A stretch of 64,000 nucleotides of DNA from Marinisporobacter sp. (GCA_025210395.1 JAOARV010000003.1:21363-85362); one strand, 5' to 3'; counted from the stretch's first letter, positions 45,389 through 54,350 are shown. The notes: generated by a model from the sequence alone, not told the origin. Program-made: numbers and translations.

Positions 45389-46297
45389 ATGAAAAATTTT
45401 AATGGTAAAAGTTTTATATGTGGCTTACTGATTGGAACAATTGGTATTACAACTGTATTTGCTACAGCAGGAATAAAGTCAGCTAAATATGAGGACGTTA
45501 AAGTGATCTTCAACGGTTCTAACATTCCTTTGAAAAATTCTCTTATTTCTGTTGTAAAAAGCGGTGAGAGTGATGCAAAACTGTATATGCCAGCTAATGA
45601 AATCTTAGAAGATCTTGGCTATGATGTAAAATGGAATGAATCAGAACGCTCCATTGATATTTTGACAAAAACAGTGGAATTGCCTTATGGGGGTCATGGG
45701 GTGACAGGCTCCTATAAAAATACAACATGCAATGATATAACAAAAAATGAAACAGATAAAAAAGCATTAGAGATCATGCAAAAAACAGGGAATTGGAGTT
45801 ATGTTGAACCGTTATTTTCTGCTATGACAGCAGAAGGAGTAGCAGAAGTAGTTAACTTATATATTCAAAAAACGGGTAATTATAAACAGGCAGAGGCAGC
45901 TTTGCCATACATGAATAAAGATGATTCTATGCAACCTAAAAAACAATTAGATTATGATATATTGGCAAGTCAAATTATAAAGAAAACAGGTGACGTGCAT
46001 AGAGTCATGGCCTATATGCCTTATATGAGCACTGATAAAGTTGATACGATTGTTAAAGATTATATTGATAAAACCAATGATTTCAATTGTATTTATAACA
46101 TTCGTCAATATATGAGTACAGAAGGTATTGATGATACAGCCAAGAGTTATGTTGATAGAACAGATGACTATGGTACTATTGCAGCTATACTACAATTTAT
46201 GAGTGTAGATGCGAGTGACTATGTTGCGAAAAAATATATCAATGAAGTGAAAGATCAACAATATAGTAAATTGTTCACTCCATATTTGAAGAAATAG
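45389..46297 (+). CDS. secreted stalk-domain protein with 29-residue helical repeats
   Basis: The 302-residue protein has an N-terminal signal or anchor (ICGLLIGTIGITTVFATAG). A domain like the copper amine oxidase N-terminal or stalk domain follows (KLYMPANEILEDLGYDVKWN, residues 64-83). From residue 132 a repeat of 29 residues begins with K/R-T-G/N/D-N/D at 132, 161, 199, 228 and 257, and a weaker start at 286; each contains a Y/F-M-(S/T) turn. One repeat carries a nine-residue insertion. The repeats are probably paired helices. The start is the ATG nine bases after GAGAGG. The function is unknown. Confidence 0.75.
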   Translation: MKNFNGKSFICGLLIGTIGITTVFATAGIKSAKYEDVKVIFNGSNIPLKNSLISVVKSGESDAKLYMPANEILEDLGYDVKWNESERSIDILTKTVELPYGGHGVTGSYKNTTCNDITKNETDKKALEIMQKTGNWSYVEPLFSAMTAEGVAEVVNLYIQKTGNYKQAEAALPYMNKDDSMQPKKQLDYDILASQIIKKTGDVHRVMAYMPYMSTDKVDTIVKDYIDKTNDFNCIYNIRQYMSTEGIDDTAKSYVDRTDDYGTIAAILQFMSVDASDYVAKKYINEVKDQQYSKLFTPYLKK

Positions 46298-46580
46298 AAG
46301 TATTTCTTCAATTTTAAAAGTTTTGTGAACGATAAAATTGTAACTAAATCATCCACCTTTATCTTATTTATATAAGAAGGGGGGATGATTTTTTGTATTA
46401 TAGGAGATGCCACCGTAGAGAAACGGAAGGTAGCTTGAAAGCATTTATCAGCTTATTACTTATCTTTTTAGTACTTATTTAGGGATTCTTATTGGTTGAT
46501 CGGAAAAATAAAGCCTGCGTTCAAGTGAGTAGCAGAGGTATATCTGCCTGTGAGTTAATGGTTACTTTTAAGAGTAGGGG
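46298..46580 (+). repeat. dispersed repeat, copy A (degenerate YunB-N microprotein unit)
   Basis: From about 46332 the unit has TTGTAACTAAATCATCC, a hairpin (AAATCATCC paired with GGATGATTT, then T residues), and AAGGGG overlapping the 3' arm. A TTG frame of 29 codons at 46393-46482 follows, ending in TAG where intact copies have TAT. An extra A downstream shifts the rest of the frame. The same two changes are in copy B. Confidence 0.75.
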
Positions 46581-46642
46581 GTACATCAGAATCATATGTT
46601 AGATCAAAACTAAAAAATTTTCAAACTAAATCATGAAAAAAA

Positions 46643-46670
46643 TTCAACATTTTACAAAATTCATCGTATA
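46643..46670 (+). promoter_or_regulatory. ECF-type promoter before the sigma factor gene
   Basis: CAAC (46645-46648) and CGTATA (46665-46670) are 16 bases apart, like the AAC-N16-CGTATA core of SigW-type promoters. ECF factors usually control their own genes, so this is a likely autoregulatory site. Confidence 0.5.
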
Positions 46671-46733
46671 CTTTAAGGAAATTCTTATAGAAGAAATATA
46701 AAAATTTGCTATATATGACTTGGAGGCTAGAGA

Positions 46734-47321
46734 ATGGAAACAAGTGAAGAATTAGTATTAATTGAAAATATACTGAAAGGGCATGTAAATGATTATGAAA
46801 AAATAGTAGATAAATACAGTAGGAAAGTACATGGATATATTTTTAAATTAGTAAGAAATGAACATATTGCAGAAGAATTGGCTCAAGAAACTTTTATAAA
46901 AACATATAGGCATTTAGATAGATTTGATACAAAGAAGAGTTTCAGTGTTTGGATATTGAAAATTGCAAGAAATACAGCATTAGATTATTTCAAAAGTAAA
47001 AAAAGATGTTCAGCCTATGAATTAAAGGAGGAATTAGATTTTAAGGATGAAGATAGTATTTTACAAAATCCTGCTAATGCAGTAGAAAGGAAAGAAAGGC
47101 TAAACTTAATCAATGAAATAATCAATAATCTTCCTAAAAAATACAGAGAACTTATCGTTTTAAAATACTTTGAAGAATTAAACTACAATGAAATAGCTTT
47201 AAGGCTGGATATATCTACTGATAAGGTAAAATGGAGATTATATCAAGCAAGGAAGAAAATGGTGAAAGAATATGAAAAACTTAAGAGTTTGGAAATGAGA
47301 GGTGAGATCTATGGATTGTAA
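46734..47321 (+). CDS. ECF-subfamily RNA polymerase sigma factor
   Basis: The 195-residue protein has sigma region 2 (ELAQETFIKTYRHLDRFD, then FSVWILKIARNTALDYF) and region 4 (LPKKYRELIVLKYFEEL, YNEIALRLDISTDKVKWRL), with no region 1 or 3. The gene overlaps the anti-sigma gene by 11 bases, the usual coupling. A candidate ECF promoter lies about 65 bases upstream of the ATG. The stimulus is unknown; SigW/SigV-type factors respond to envelope stress. Confidence 0.92.
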   Translation: METSEELVLIENILKGHVNDYEKIVDKYSRKVHGYIFKLVRNEHIAEELAQETFIKTYRHLDRFDTKKSFSVWILKIARNTALDYFKSKKRCSAYELKEELDFKDEDSILQNPANAVERKERLNLINEIINNLPKKYRELIVLKYFEELNYNEIALRLDISTDKVKWRLYQARKKMVKEYEKLKSLEMRGEIYGL

Positions 47322-49257
47322 AATAGCAGAATATTGGACAAATCTTTATTTGGACGGTCAACTGGATGATGAATGTAAAATCAAATTGTTAGATCATATT
47401 AATGAATGTCCTTATTGTGAGAAGTATTTTAATAGACTCTTAGAAATTGATAATTATACGAAAGAACTTTTTGAGAAAAGCTCATTAGATCCTGAGAAAA
47501 TAAAAATTGGAGTTATGGATGAGATTACAAGCAAAAATATACTTTTAAAGAAAAAATCTTCGAAAAAGAAAAGAAAAATATGTGCAGCTTTATTGGCTGG
47601 TATATTATTGATTGTGCCTATTAATGGAAAGCCCGCTATGGCGCATGTAAGTGAATGGGTAAAAAGTTTAATAATCAACAAACCAGGGATGCGGATTAGT
47701 ATAGTAAACCAAGATGATAAAAAGGAACAATCCGTCTCTACTGTCAAAGGTGCTGAAGTAAAATCTAAAATAAAGGAATTTAAAACAGAAGAAGAGGTAA
47801 TAAAAAATGTTTATGAAGTTGAAAACAAACCATGTCTACCTGAATATTTGCCAGAGCGATATATATTTAAAAGTGCATCTTATGAAAAATATTTAGGTGA
47901 TGTTACTAGCGATTTTAATATTATTTCTTATTATGAAAGGCAAGAAAAGAATAAGACAGAGCAAATGACTATCTCCGTATACTATAGTAAACAAGGCGTT
48001 AATAATTGTGGGTATAAGAAATATATTTCAAAAAATGAAAAAGCAAAAGCAATAAATATTAGTGGAGCAGAAGGTACTGTTATAAAAAATGAAGAGAAAA
48101 ATGGATTAAAAATTTACAGTTTAGATTTGATTATTGATAACTATCCAGTGAATATAGAGATATCATATGAGGGATATGGAAAAAATAAGACTATAGAGAG
48201 TGAAATACACAAAGTTGCAGAGAATTTAATTAAAGAAATCAAAGAAGTAGTACCTAAAAATACAAAAGAAGATATAGGCTGCATGAGTAAATTGTTTGAA
48301 GGTAAAAATCAAGAAGAATTATATAGTAAAATTAAAAATATAGATGATAGAATTGTAGAATTAAAATGTATTCCTAACGGATACGATTTTAAAAAAGGAG
48401 GATTTATTGATAATCCTAAAGAAATCAATGCATTTTCTATTTCTTCAGAATTGCTTACTATATATGAAAAGAATGGATCAAAATTACGTATCAAAATTTA
48501 TTATCATACCCATACAAATAAGGACTGTGATTTTGAAACATATCCATTTGGAGAAGTTGAGAAGAAAGAAAAGTTTTTAGAATATGAGATGAGAATATAT
48601 AAAGAAGATGAAACTAGAGATGGAAATATAAGCAGAGTCTTTAGTATAGGTTTACCTGATTATGCAATGGTCATAAATATTACTTCTAGTGGTTCTCAAA
48701 AAGAAATATTGAGCAAAACGGAGATTGAGAAAATGATGACTAGTATTATTAAGGAAGTAAAAAAACAAGCACAAAAAAGAGAAACTATAGACTTTGGAAA
48801 TCATATCAAGGTATTTAGCAATATAGATGAAGTGAGAAATGATCATGAAATAAAAGAAAAAGGATTGTATGTACCAAGTTATATACCCCAAAAATTCAAA
48901 TTTAGAAGAGCTAAATATAAAAATAATGGATATTTACTACAACTTGATGAGGATAGCGAAGATAAAATGAATTCGTGTATTAGCATAACTATGAGAAAAA
49001 ATGATGAGTTGATTTTGTCAAATAGTGATAGTATACAAAAAAAAGATAAAATTGAAATTTTAGATTATAAAGGTTATATGATCACAGAGAAAACTAAGTA
49101 TTCAGAAGAAGTAAACGAATATATTACCAAATTGGAGATTGAATCAGCAGAAAACAATTTTGTCATAGCTATTTTTCAAATAGATTATCAAAAAAGGAAT
49201 AGGACAGAAAGAGAGCTAATTAAACTGGCAGAATCTATTTTGAAGCAAATGAAATAG
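47311..49257 (+). CDS. membrane anti-sigma factor with zinc-finger domain and three DUF4367-like domains
   Basis: The 648-residue protein starts with a zf-HC2 anti-sigma domain (HINECPYC, with the H-x3-C-x2-C motif at about residue 30). A single membrane helix follows near 93-108 (ALLAGILLIVPINGKP). A long extracytoplasmic part has three similar blocks that begin with CLPEYLPERYIFKSASYEK, LKCIPNGYDFKKGGF and LYVPSYIPQKFKFRRAKY; these resemble DUF4367. The ATG follows GAGGTGA. It should hold the ECF factor at the membrane and release it on a signal sensed outside. Three sensor blocks are more than usual. Confidence 0.85.
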   Translation: MDCKIAEYWTNLYLDGQLDDECKIKLLDHINECPYCEKYFNRLLEIDNYTKELFEKSSLDPEKIKIGVMDEITSKNILLKKKSSKKKRKICAALLAGILLIVPINGKPAMAHVSEWVKSLIINKPGMRISIVNQDDKKEQSVSTVKGAEVKSKIKEFKTEEEVIKNVYEVENKPCLPEYLPERYIFKSASYEKYLGDVTSDFNIISYYERQEKNKTEQMTISVYYSKQGVNNCGYKKYISKNEKAKAINISGAEGTVIKNEEKNGLKIYSLDLIIDNYPVNIEISYEGYGKNKTIESEIHKVAENLIKEIKEVVPKNTKEDIGCMSKLFEGKNQEELYSKIKNIDDRIVELKCIPNGYDFKKGGFIDNPKEINAFSISSELLTIYEKNGSKLRIKIYYHTHTNKDCDFETYPFGEVEKKEKFLEYEMRIYKEDETRDGNISRVFSIGLPDYAMVINITSSGSQKEILSKTEIEKMMTSIIKEVKKQAQKRETIDFGNHIKVFSNIDEVRNDHEIKEKGLYVPSYIPQKFKFRRAKYKNNGYLLQLDEDSEDKMNSCISITMRKNDELILSNSDSIQKKDKIEILDYKGYMITEKTKYSEEVNEYITKLEIESAENNFVIAIFQIDYQKRNRTERELIKLAESILKQMK

Positions 49258-49300
49258 TTTTGCTTACAAATTTGGTAGAATCAGGAATGATATATTGCCC

Positions 49301-49570
49301 ATTGAAGCAAACTAGATTAAAATTGTAACTAAATCATCCCCTTTATCATTATACTTATGTAAGAAGGGGGTGCTTCTTTGCGTTACAGGAGATACCGTCG
49401 TAGAAAAATGAAAGGTAGCTTGAAAGCATTTATCAGCTTATTACTTATCTTTTTATTACTTATTTAGGGATTCTTATTGGTTGGTCGGAAAAATAAAGCC
49501 TGCATTTAAGTGGGTAGCAGAAGTGAACCTGTTGGGTAGTTGATGGCTACTTTTAAGAGTAGAGGATGTA
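49301..49570 (+). repeat. dispersed repeat, copy B (degenerate YunB-N microprotein unit)
   Basis: The unit begins with ATTGAAGCAAACTAGATTAA and TTGTAACTAAATCATCCCC, then AAGGGGG and a TTG frame of 29 codons at 49378-49467. That frame stops at the same TAG as in copy A, and the same extra A follows in GGAAAAATAAAGCC. The hairpin 3' arm is damaged (GGGGGTGCTTC). Copies A and B probably arose from one already broken unit. Confidence 0.75.
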
Positions 49571-49795
49571 TAACTTTATAGGATAGGATTTGAATTATAA
49601 AAATAGTAATTTAGTAGATGTGTTATTCAGAACCTGTAGCTTTGATACAGTATGTTTTTACTAGTATTTCAGTGAATCAATATATTATTACTAAAAAACT
49701 TTCTTAAATGGAGGATTTTATATCTTCTGAAATATATTGTATAATGTAGAAAATAGAAAAGTAGATTTTATTACTTATAAATGGAGGTTATTTTT
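49571..49795. other. AT-rich spacer before the cyclase gene
   Basis: No gene is seen. The last 30 bases hold the GGAGG ribosome site of the cyclase-family gene. Confidence 0.3.
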
Positions 49796-50407
49796 ATGAT
49801 CATAGATATAACGCAGATTACTAAAATAGGAAAAGTCTATAGAGAAGGGTCTCCTTCTCTGAAAGTAGAAAAAATAAAGTGCCTTGAAGGAACTAAAAAG
49901 GAATATACTACAACTTTGTTTTCTTGTGGAGTTCATAATATGGGAACCCACATAGATGTTATGAGTGAGAATGTTGAATTGAAAAATGAAAGATTAATAG
50001 CACCAGGTATAAAATTTGATGTTTCTGATATAACTGATAAACCTGTTAAACTTGCTGATTTAGATCTTTCACAGGTTAGAGAAGACCACTTTATATTTTT
50101 TCAAACCAACTGGGACAAATATCGGAACGATGATGAAAAGTATAAGGCACATCCCGAAATTTCTATGGAAGTAATCCAATATTTGGTAGAAAAGAAAGTG
50201 AATATGATTGGAATAGATACATTAGGTCTTGGTAGAGGGAAAAATCATGGAATCATAGATGTTTTTCTTGGGGAAAGAGGCATATATGCAATTGAAAATT
50301 TAACGAACTTGAATAAAATACCTGAAAGTAATTTTAACGTATATTGTTTACCTATGAAAATAGAAGGATTAGATGCATTACCGGCTAGAATATTAGTTGA
50401 AGTGTAA
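49796..50407 (+). CDS. cyclase/kynurenine-formamidase family protein
   Basis: The 203-residue protein belongs to the metal-dependent cyclase family. It has GTHIDV near residue 46, IFFQTNWDKY, the helix with VNMIGIDTLGLG, and the C-terminal LPARILVEV. In the metal motif H-x-G-T-H-x-D the first position reads N (NMGTHID), and the usual later histidine is also replaced, so metal binding may differ. I chose the ATG eight bases after GGAGG. It is a single gene; no tryptophan catabolism genes are nearby. Confidence 0.82.
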   Translation: MIIDITQITKIGKVYREGSPSLKVEKIKCLEGTKKEYTTTLFSCGVHNMGTHIDVMSENVELKNERLIAPGIKFDVSDITDKPVKLADLDLSQVREDHFIFFQTNWDKYRNDDEKYKAHPEISMEVIQYLVEKKVNMIGIDTLGLGRGKNHGIIDVFLGERGIYAIENLTNLNKIPESNFNVYCLPMKIEGLDALPARILVEV

Positions 50408-50545
50408 TGAAAGGATTGAAGAGATGTTCTAACTATGATTTATTATGCAGTTCCCAAAGTGAGACATAAAACGTTTATTGACATTCAACTTAATTTCAGC
50501 TAAATTATTATTATATGACATATATTTAACCGATTAGTGCGAAAT

Positions 50546-50570
50546 TCTCCCATCTTCTATAAGTGGGAGA
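50546..50570 (+). repeat. left-end hairpin of the IS element
   Basis: TCTCCCA and TGGGAGA flank an 11-base loop. TnpA of this family recognises such subterminal hairpins in single-stranded DNA. Confidence 0.7.
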
Positions 50571-50615
50571 TGAAAGCACTATTTTTATTTGGATTCGATA
50601 TCCAAATAAAAATTA

Positions 50616-50644
50616 TTGACAATATCAAGTTAGTAGAATATAAT
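50616..50644 (+). promoter_or_regulatory. promoter of tnpA
   Basis: TTGACA (50616-50621) and TATAAT (50639-50644) are 17 bases apart, a consensus sigma-A promoter inside the element. Confidence 0.75.
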
Positions 50645-50676
50645 CAGTCTTAAATAATACAAACGTTGGTGATAAC

Positions 50677-51102
50677 ATGAAATTAGACAGTAATAATCAT
50701 TCGGTATTCTTACTAAACTATCATTTAGTATTAGTAACAAAATATAGAAGAAAAGTAATTAATAATGATATTAGTGAAAGGCTTAAAGAAGTATTCAACC
50801 ATATTTGTCCTAAATATAATATAACTCTTGAAGAATGGAATCATGATGAAGACCACATCCACATGTTATTTAGGTCACATCCTAATTCTGAGTTATCAAA
50901 ATTTCTAAATGCTTACAAGAGTGCTTCGTCAAGACTAATAAAAAAAGAGTTTCCAAGCGTGAAAAAGAAATTATGGAAGGAGTATTTTTGGAGTAGGAGT
51001 TTTTGTCTTATAACAACTGGTGGTGTTCCGATAGATATAGTTAAAAAATATATAGAAAATCAAGGTATGAAGGGAGGTGAAACAAGTGAAGAAAGCTTAT
51101 AA
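50677..51102 (+). CDS. tnpA: IS200-type TnpA, HUH single-strand transposase
   Basis: The 141-residue Y1 transposase cuts and joins single-stranded transposon ends. The HUH motif is H60-I-H62 in EDHIHML, and the nucleophile is Y125 in VKKYIENQG. The N-terminal [13 protein letters not shown] is typical. GGTGATAAC precedes the ATG. Its end overlaps tnpB by 17 bases. Confidence 0.94.
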   Translation: MKLDSNNHSVFLLNYHLVLVTKYRRKVINNDISERLKEVFNHICPKYNITLEEWNHDEDHIHMLFRSHPNSELSKFLNAYKSASSRLIKKEFPSVKKKLWKEYFWSRSFCLITTGGVPIDIVKKYIENQGMKGGETSEESL

Positions 51103-52174
51103 ATATAGAATATATCCTAATGATGAACAAAAATTATACTTTGCTAAAACTTTTGGATGTACTAGATTTGTATATAATCAAATGTTAGCTAATAGAATTA
51201 GGTCGTATGAAGAAAACAAAAATTTAGATATAAAAAATATCAAATATCCAACTCCTGCTCAATATAAAAAAGAGTTTACTTGGCTTAAAGAAGTTGATAG
51301 TTTAGCACTTGCCAATGCTCAATTAAATCTTGATAAAGCTTATAAAAACTTTTTTAGAGATAAATCTGTTGGATTTCCTAAATTCAAAAGCAAAAAAAGT
51401 AATTATCACTCCTACACAACCAATAATCAAAAAGGTACGGTGTATATTGAGAATGGATATATTAAACTACCAAAACTAAAATCTATGGTGAAAATCAAAC
51501 AACATAGACAGTTCACTGGAATTATAAAAAGTTGCACTATATCAAAAACACCTAGCAATAAATATTATGTTTCTATTTTGGTTGATACTGAAAATATACA
51601 ATTGCCAAAAGTAGAAAATAAAATTGGTGTAGATGTAGGATTAAAAGAATTTGCTATATGCTCTAATGGGGAAAGATACAAAAACCCTAAATGGCTTAGG
51701 AAATCAGAAAAAAGACTTAGAACGCTACAAAAGAACTTATCAAGAAAGCAAAAAGGGAGTAATAATAGAAAAAAAGCTAGGTTAAAGGTTGCTAGACTAC
51801 ATGAAAAAATAAGCAATCAACGTAAAGATTTTTTGCACAAGGTTTCAACAAAACTAATTAGAGAAAATCAATCTATCGTTATTGAAGACCTTCGTGTAAA
51901 AAATATGATGCAAAATCATAAATTAGCCAAAGTAATAGGTGAGGTATCATGGCATGAGTTTAGAACAATGCTAGAGTATAAAGCTAAATGGTATGATAGA
52001 GAAATAATTATTGCACCATCCAATTATGCTAGTAGTCAGCTATGTTCCGAATGTGGCTATAAAAATCAAGAAGTAAAAAACCTAGCACTTCGAGAATGGA
52101 CTTGCCCTAATTGTGGTGCACATCATGATAGAGATATAAATGCAAGTAAAAACCTACTGAAATTAGCTATGTAA
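51086..52174 (+). CDS. tnpB: TnpB, RNA-guided nuclease of the IS605 element
   Basis: The 362-residue protein is a full-length TnpB, ancestor-type of Cas12. The RuvC residues are in IGVDVGLK (D183), [10 protein letters not shown] (E267) and DRDINASKN (about D350), and a zinc finger has C320, C323, C340 and C343. TnpB cuts DNA next to a short motif using a guide RNA from the right end of the element, which favours retention of the transposon. I chose the GTG eight bases after GGGAGG, inside the end of tnpA. No inactivating change is seen. Confidence 0.93.
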   Translation: MKKAYKYRIYPNDEQKLYFAKTFGCTRFVYNQMLANRIRSYEENKNLDIKNIKYPTPAQYKKEFTWLKEVDSLALANAQLNLDKAYKNFFRDKSVGFPKFKSKKSNYHSYTTNNQKGTVYIENGYIKLPKLKSMVKIKQHRQFTGIIKSCTISKTPSNKYYVSILVDTENIQLPKVENKIGVDVGLKEFAICSNGERYKNPKWLRKSEKRLRTLQKNLSRKQKGSNNRKKARLKVARLHEKISNQRKDFLHKVSTKLIRENQSIVIEDLRVKNMMQNHKLAKVIGEVSWHEFRTMLEYKAKWYDREIIIAPSNYASSQLCSECGYKNQEVKNLALREWTCPNCGAHHDRDINASKNLLKLAM

Positions 52175-52290
52175 TTTTGGTATTATAACGAGGTTGGTTC
52201 GACCTTTTGAGCGTGGGTAAACTTGTAGCATTAGCTATATTGACCACGAAGCCCCCACTTCAACGAAGTAAGTGGAGGGTAGTTCACTAG
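52060..52290 (+). ncRNA. probable omega-RNA (reRNA) at the right end of the IS element
   Basis: In IS605 elements the guide RNA overlaps the 3' end of tnpB and runs through the right-end hairpin; the guide comes from the flanking DNA just beyond. Here the 115 bases after the tnpB stop are GC-richer than the surroundings and end in the CCCCCACTT/AAGTGGAGG hairpin. The limits are inferred. The present guide would start near 52290. Confidence 0.45.
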
Positions 52291-52356
52291 TACTACAATT
52301 TTCCTGATATAATATAAAAAACCGTAGTAATGTTTAAAATAAAGGAGTTGAACAGG

Positions 52357-52710
52357 TTGAATAGAGACTTGTTAGAGATTAAATGTAATGTTGGTGTAGC
52401 AAATGTTGTGATGCAAGGTAAATGGAAATTTGCAATAATTCATTTCTTATCACAAAAAACGATGAGATTTGGAGAACTTCACAGAGCATTACCAAATATT
52501 CGACAAGGGTATTTGACTCAGAAGTTAAGAGAGCTTGAGGATGATGGTCTAGTGCATCGAGAGGTGTACAAGGAGGTGCCACCAAGAGTGGAATATTCTC
52601 TTACTGATATTGGTCGTGAGTTTTTACCTGTTACCCAAGCAATGGAGAAGTGGGGAAAGAAATACAACGAGCTTTTACGGGAAACATTTGAAGAAGATGG
52701 TTCTGAATAG
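52357..52710 (+). CDS. HxlR-family transcriptional regulator
   Basis: The 117-residue winged-helix protein shows the HxlR pattern: KCNVGVANVVMQGKWKFAII at about residues 9-28, FGELHRALPNIRQGYLTQKL, and VEYSLTDIGREFLPV. A cysteine near the N-terminus (C10) sits where redox-sensing members have theirs. The start is a TTG nine bases after AAAGGAG. It stands beside the right end of the IS element and precedes a tautomerase fragment, a flavin-like oxidase and a broken dehalogenase gene that it may once have controlled. Confidence 0.88.
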   Translation: MNRDLLEIKCNVGVANVVMQGKWKFAIIHFLSQKTMRFGELHRALPNIRQGYLTQKLRELEDDGLVHREVYKEVPPRVEYSLTDIGREFLPVTQAMEKWGKKYNELLRETFEEDGSE

Positions 52711-52732
52711 AACATAAGATGATTAAGCAAGA

Positions 52733-52768
52733 AATAGTCAGCCTTTACTGAAAGGCTGACTATTTTTT
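52733..52768 (+). terminator. terminator of the HxlR gene
   Basis: AATAGTCAGCCTTT pairs with AAAGGCTGACTATT around ACTG and is followed by T residues. Confidence 0.9.
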
Positions 52769-53040
52769 GTTCATTATGATGTTAACTGAATTTAATACTT
52801 ATACAATCATGGGCATGAAAAGTATAGAGTCAAAAAAATGAAACTTTTTTAAATGACCAATACTACTAATTTCAACAATACTCTTTTTTAGCATACTATA
52901 TACGAAAAATTATAGTACTTGTTGATAACGGTGAATCACAGTACAATTTATTTGTAAACATTGAGAAATATCAGCGGATTGCCTTAAGTATCAAAATGAG
53001 TTGTTAAAACTTGTTAATGAATAACTAGGAGGAGAGACAT
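52769..53040 (+). other. promoter region of the tautomerase-oxidase-dehalogenase cassette
   Basis: About 270 bases without a gene. TAGTACTTG and CAGTACAATT near 52912 and 52940 recall the AGTACTACAATT in front of the HxlR gene, so they may be regulator half-sites. This is tentative. Confidence 0.3.
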
Positions 53041-53127
53041 ATGTCGGTTATAAACGTAATTTTAAGTCCAATCCCAGAAGAGCAAAAGAAAGAACTTATA
53101 AAAAAATATAACTCATCAATAGTGTAA
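53041..53127 (+). pseudogene. truncated 4-oxalocrotonate tautomerase-like gene
   Basis: A 28-codon frame starts with ATG after an excellent AGGAGGAG site. It reads SVINVILSPIPEEQKKELIK, matching the first strand and helix of tautomerase-family proteins. The catalytic N-terminal proline is replaced by serine, and the frame stops at less than half of the usual 62 residues. It looks like a decayed gene that kept its ribosome site. Confidence 0.6.
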
Positions 53128-53159
53128 GCAAAACAGTATGAATAAATAGGAGGTTAACA

Positions 53160-53561
53160 ATGAATAAAGTGGTAGAATATTTAAATAATAACAAAGTAGG
53201 TCAATTTGCAACAATTAAAGAGGGTCAGGTCGTTATGAGACCATTCCATTTTCTATGCGAAAAGGATGGTAAATTCATATTTGGTACGGCTAACGACAAA
53301 GAAGTCTACAAAGAACTAAAAGAAAATCCCACAGCAGCATTCGCTGTTATGGGTGATAACATGCAGTGGGTAAGACTGAGAGGCAAAGTACAATTTTCTG
53401 ACAACCAAGAGCTTAAAAACGAGATGTTTGAAATTGAGCCGCTACTAGCTACAGTTTACCAAACACCTGATAATCCAAGATTTGAACTGTTCTGTATTTA
53501 CGATGGTGTAGCATCACTTCACGGCGGAATGGGGCACGTGGTAGAGGAAATTAAATTCTAA
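53160..53561 (+). CDS. pyridoxamine 5'-phosphate oxidase-like flavin protein
   Basis: The 133-residue protein has the split-barrel flavin-binding fold of the PNPOx-like family. It starts [19 protein letters not shown], has [18 protein letters not shown], and has the sandwich strand [15 protein letters not shown]. Small members bind FMN or F420 and reduce varied substrates. GGAGG precedes the ATG. It lies between two broken genes in what was probably one operon. Confidence 0.85.
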   Translation: MNKVVEYLNNNKVGQFATIKEGQVVMRPFHFLCEKDGKFIFGTANDKEVYKELKENPTAAFAVMGDNMQWVRLRGKVQFSDNQELKNEMFEIEPLLATVYQTPDNPRFELFCIYDGVASLHGGMGHVVEEIKF

Positions 53562-53589
53562 AGAATTGCATGAGTATAAGGAGGACAAC

Positions 53590-54007
53590 ATGATCAATAA
53601 GATACTCACTACACCAGAAAGTGCTTTTGCAAACCTAAAAGACTATCCATTCAAAGCAAACTATATGGATTTAGGTGGCATAAAAATGCACTATATTGAT
53701 GAAGGGGATAAAGATAATAAAACAATCTTTCTTTTACATGGTCAGCCTACCTGGAGTTATCTATATCGCCACATTTGATTGGCAAAAGCTTAAGAAGTGG
53801 GATAAACCAGTTCTAACACTTTTTAGTGATAAAGACCCATTCCTTGCTGATCAGGGATATGACAAGCTATTTCAGACAAACTTTTCTGGTGCTAGAGGAC
53901 AACCACATATTACTGTTACAGATGCAGCACACTTTTTACAAGAGGATCAGTTTACCGAACTTTCTACTAGAACAATACACTGGCTTGATCAGACAAATTA
54001 CAAATAG
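53590..54007 (+). pseudogene. haloalkane dehalogenase-like alpha/beta hydrolase with internal deletion
   Basis: The N-terminal part ([20 protein letters not shown], then [12 protein letters not shown]) and the C-terminal part (KPVLTLFSDKDPF, then DAAHFLQEDQF) belong to one haloalkane dehalogenase-type protein of about 300 residues. They are joined near 53765 in different frames, with roughly half of the gene missing. The nucleophile aspartate block lies in the deleted part, so the enzyme is dead. GGAGGA precedes the ATG. Confidence 0.8.
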
Positions 54008-54115
54008 ATCATTTCAGATTAAATGAAAGAATCATCAAGTAACATAGAATGAGTAAGGTCATTATGAATTATTAGTATATTAACGAAAAATTTATCTCAT
54101 ATCAAGTTAGTTCAC

Positions 54116-54152
54116 AACACGCCCCGAATTGTATAAAATAGGGCGTGTTTAT
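54116..54152 (+). terminator. terminator after the dehalogenase remnant
   Basis: AACACGCCC pairs with GGGCGTGTT and is followed by T residues. Confidence 0.75.
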
Positions 54153-54182
54153 TCAAATTTACTATGTATATATTTAGAAGAA

Positions 54183-54350
54183 GTGAAAAAAGCGGCAGTA
54201 GAAAAACGAAAGGCAGCTGGAAAGTATTTACTAGTATATTACTTTTTTTTAGTACTTATTTATGTATTCTTATCAGTAGATCAGAAAATACAATTGATAA
54301 ATACCAAAATTTGTTATAATATTATAGCTGTGTTATCTGTAATATTATAA
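54183..54350 (+). CDS. diverged YunB-N-like microprotein, copy F
   Basis: A 55-codon frame with a GTG start after AGAAG reads KKAAVEKRKAAGKYLLVYYF, then LVLIYVFLSVDQKIQ. This is the same layout (basic N-terminus, one helix, VDQKI) as the dispersed units, but the tail differs (INTKICYNIIAVLSVIL) and the upstream hairpin is absent. It may be an old copy or only a fragment. Confidence 0.45.
   Translation: MKKAAVEKRKAAGKYLLVYYFFLVLIYVFLSVDQKIQLINTKICYNIIAVLSVIL

Larger units (their letters stand above)
50530..52290 (+). mobile_element. IS200/IS605-family insertion sequence with tnpA and tnpB
   Basis: The element has both genes of an autonomous IS605-type transposon in the same direction. It has a left-end hairpin (TCTCCCA/TGGGAGA at 50546-50570) and a right-end hairpin (CCCCCACTT/AAGTGGAGG at 52252-52279). 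A 13-base perfect inverted repeat lies just inside the left end (50582-50612). The exact ends cannot be fixed from one copy because these elements have no terminal inverted repeats or target duplications; the given limits are approximate. All catalytic motifs are intact, so it may be active. Confidence 0.85.
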
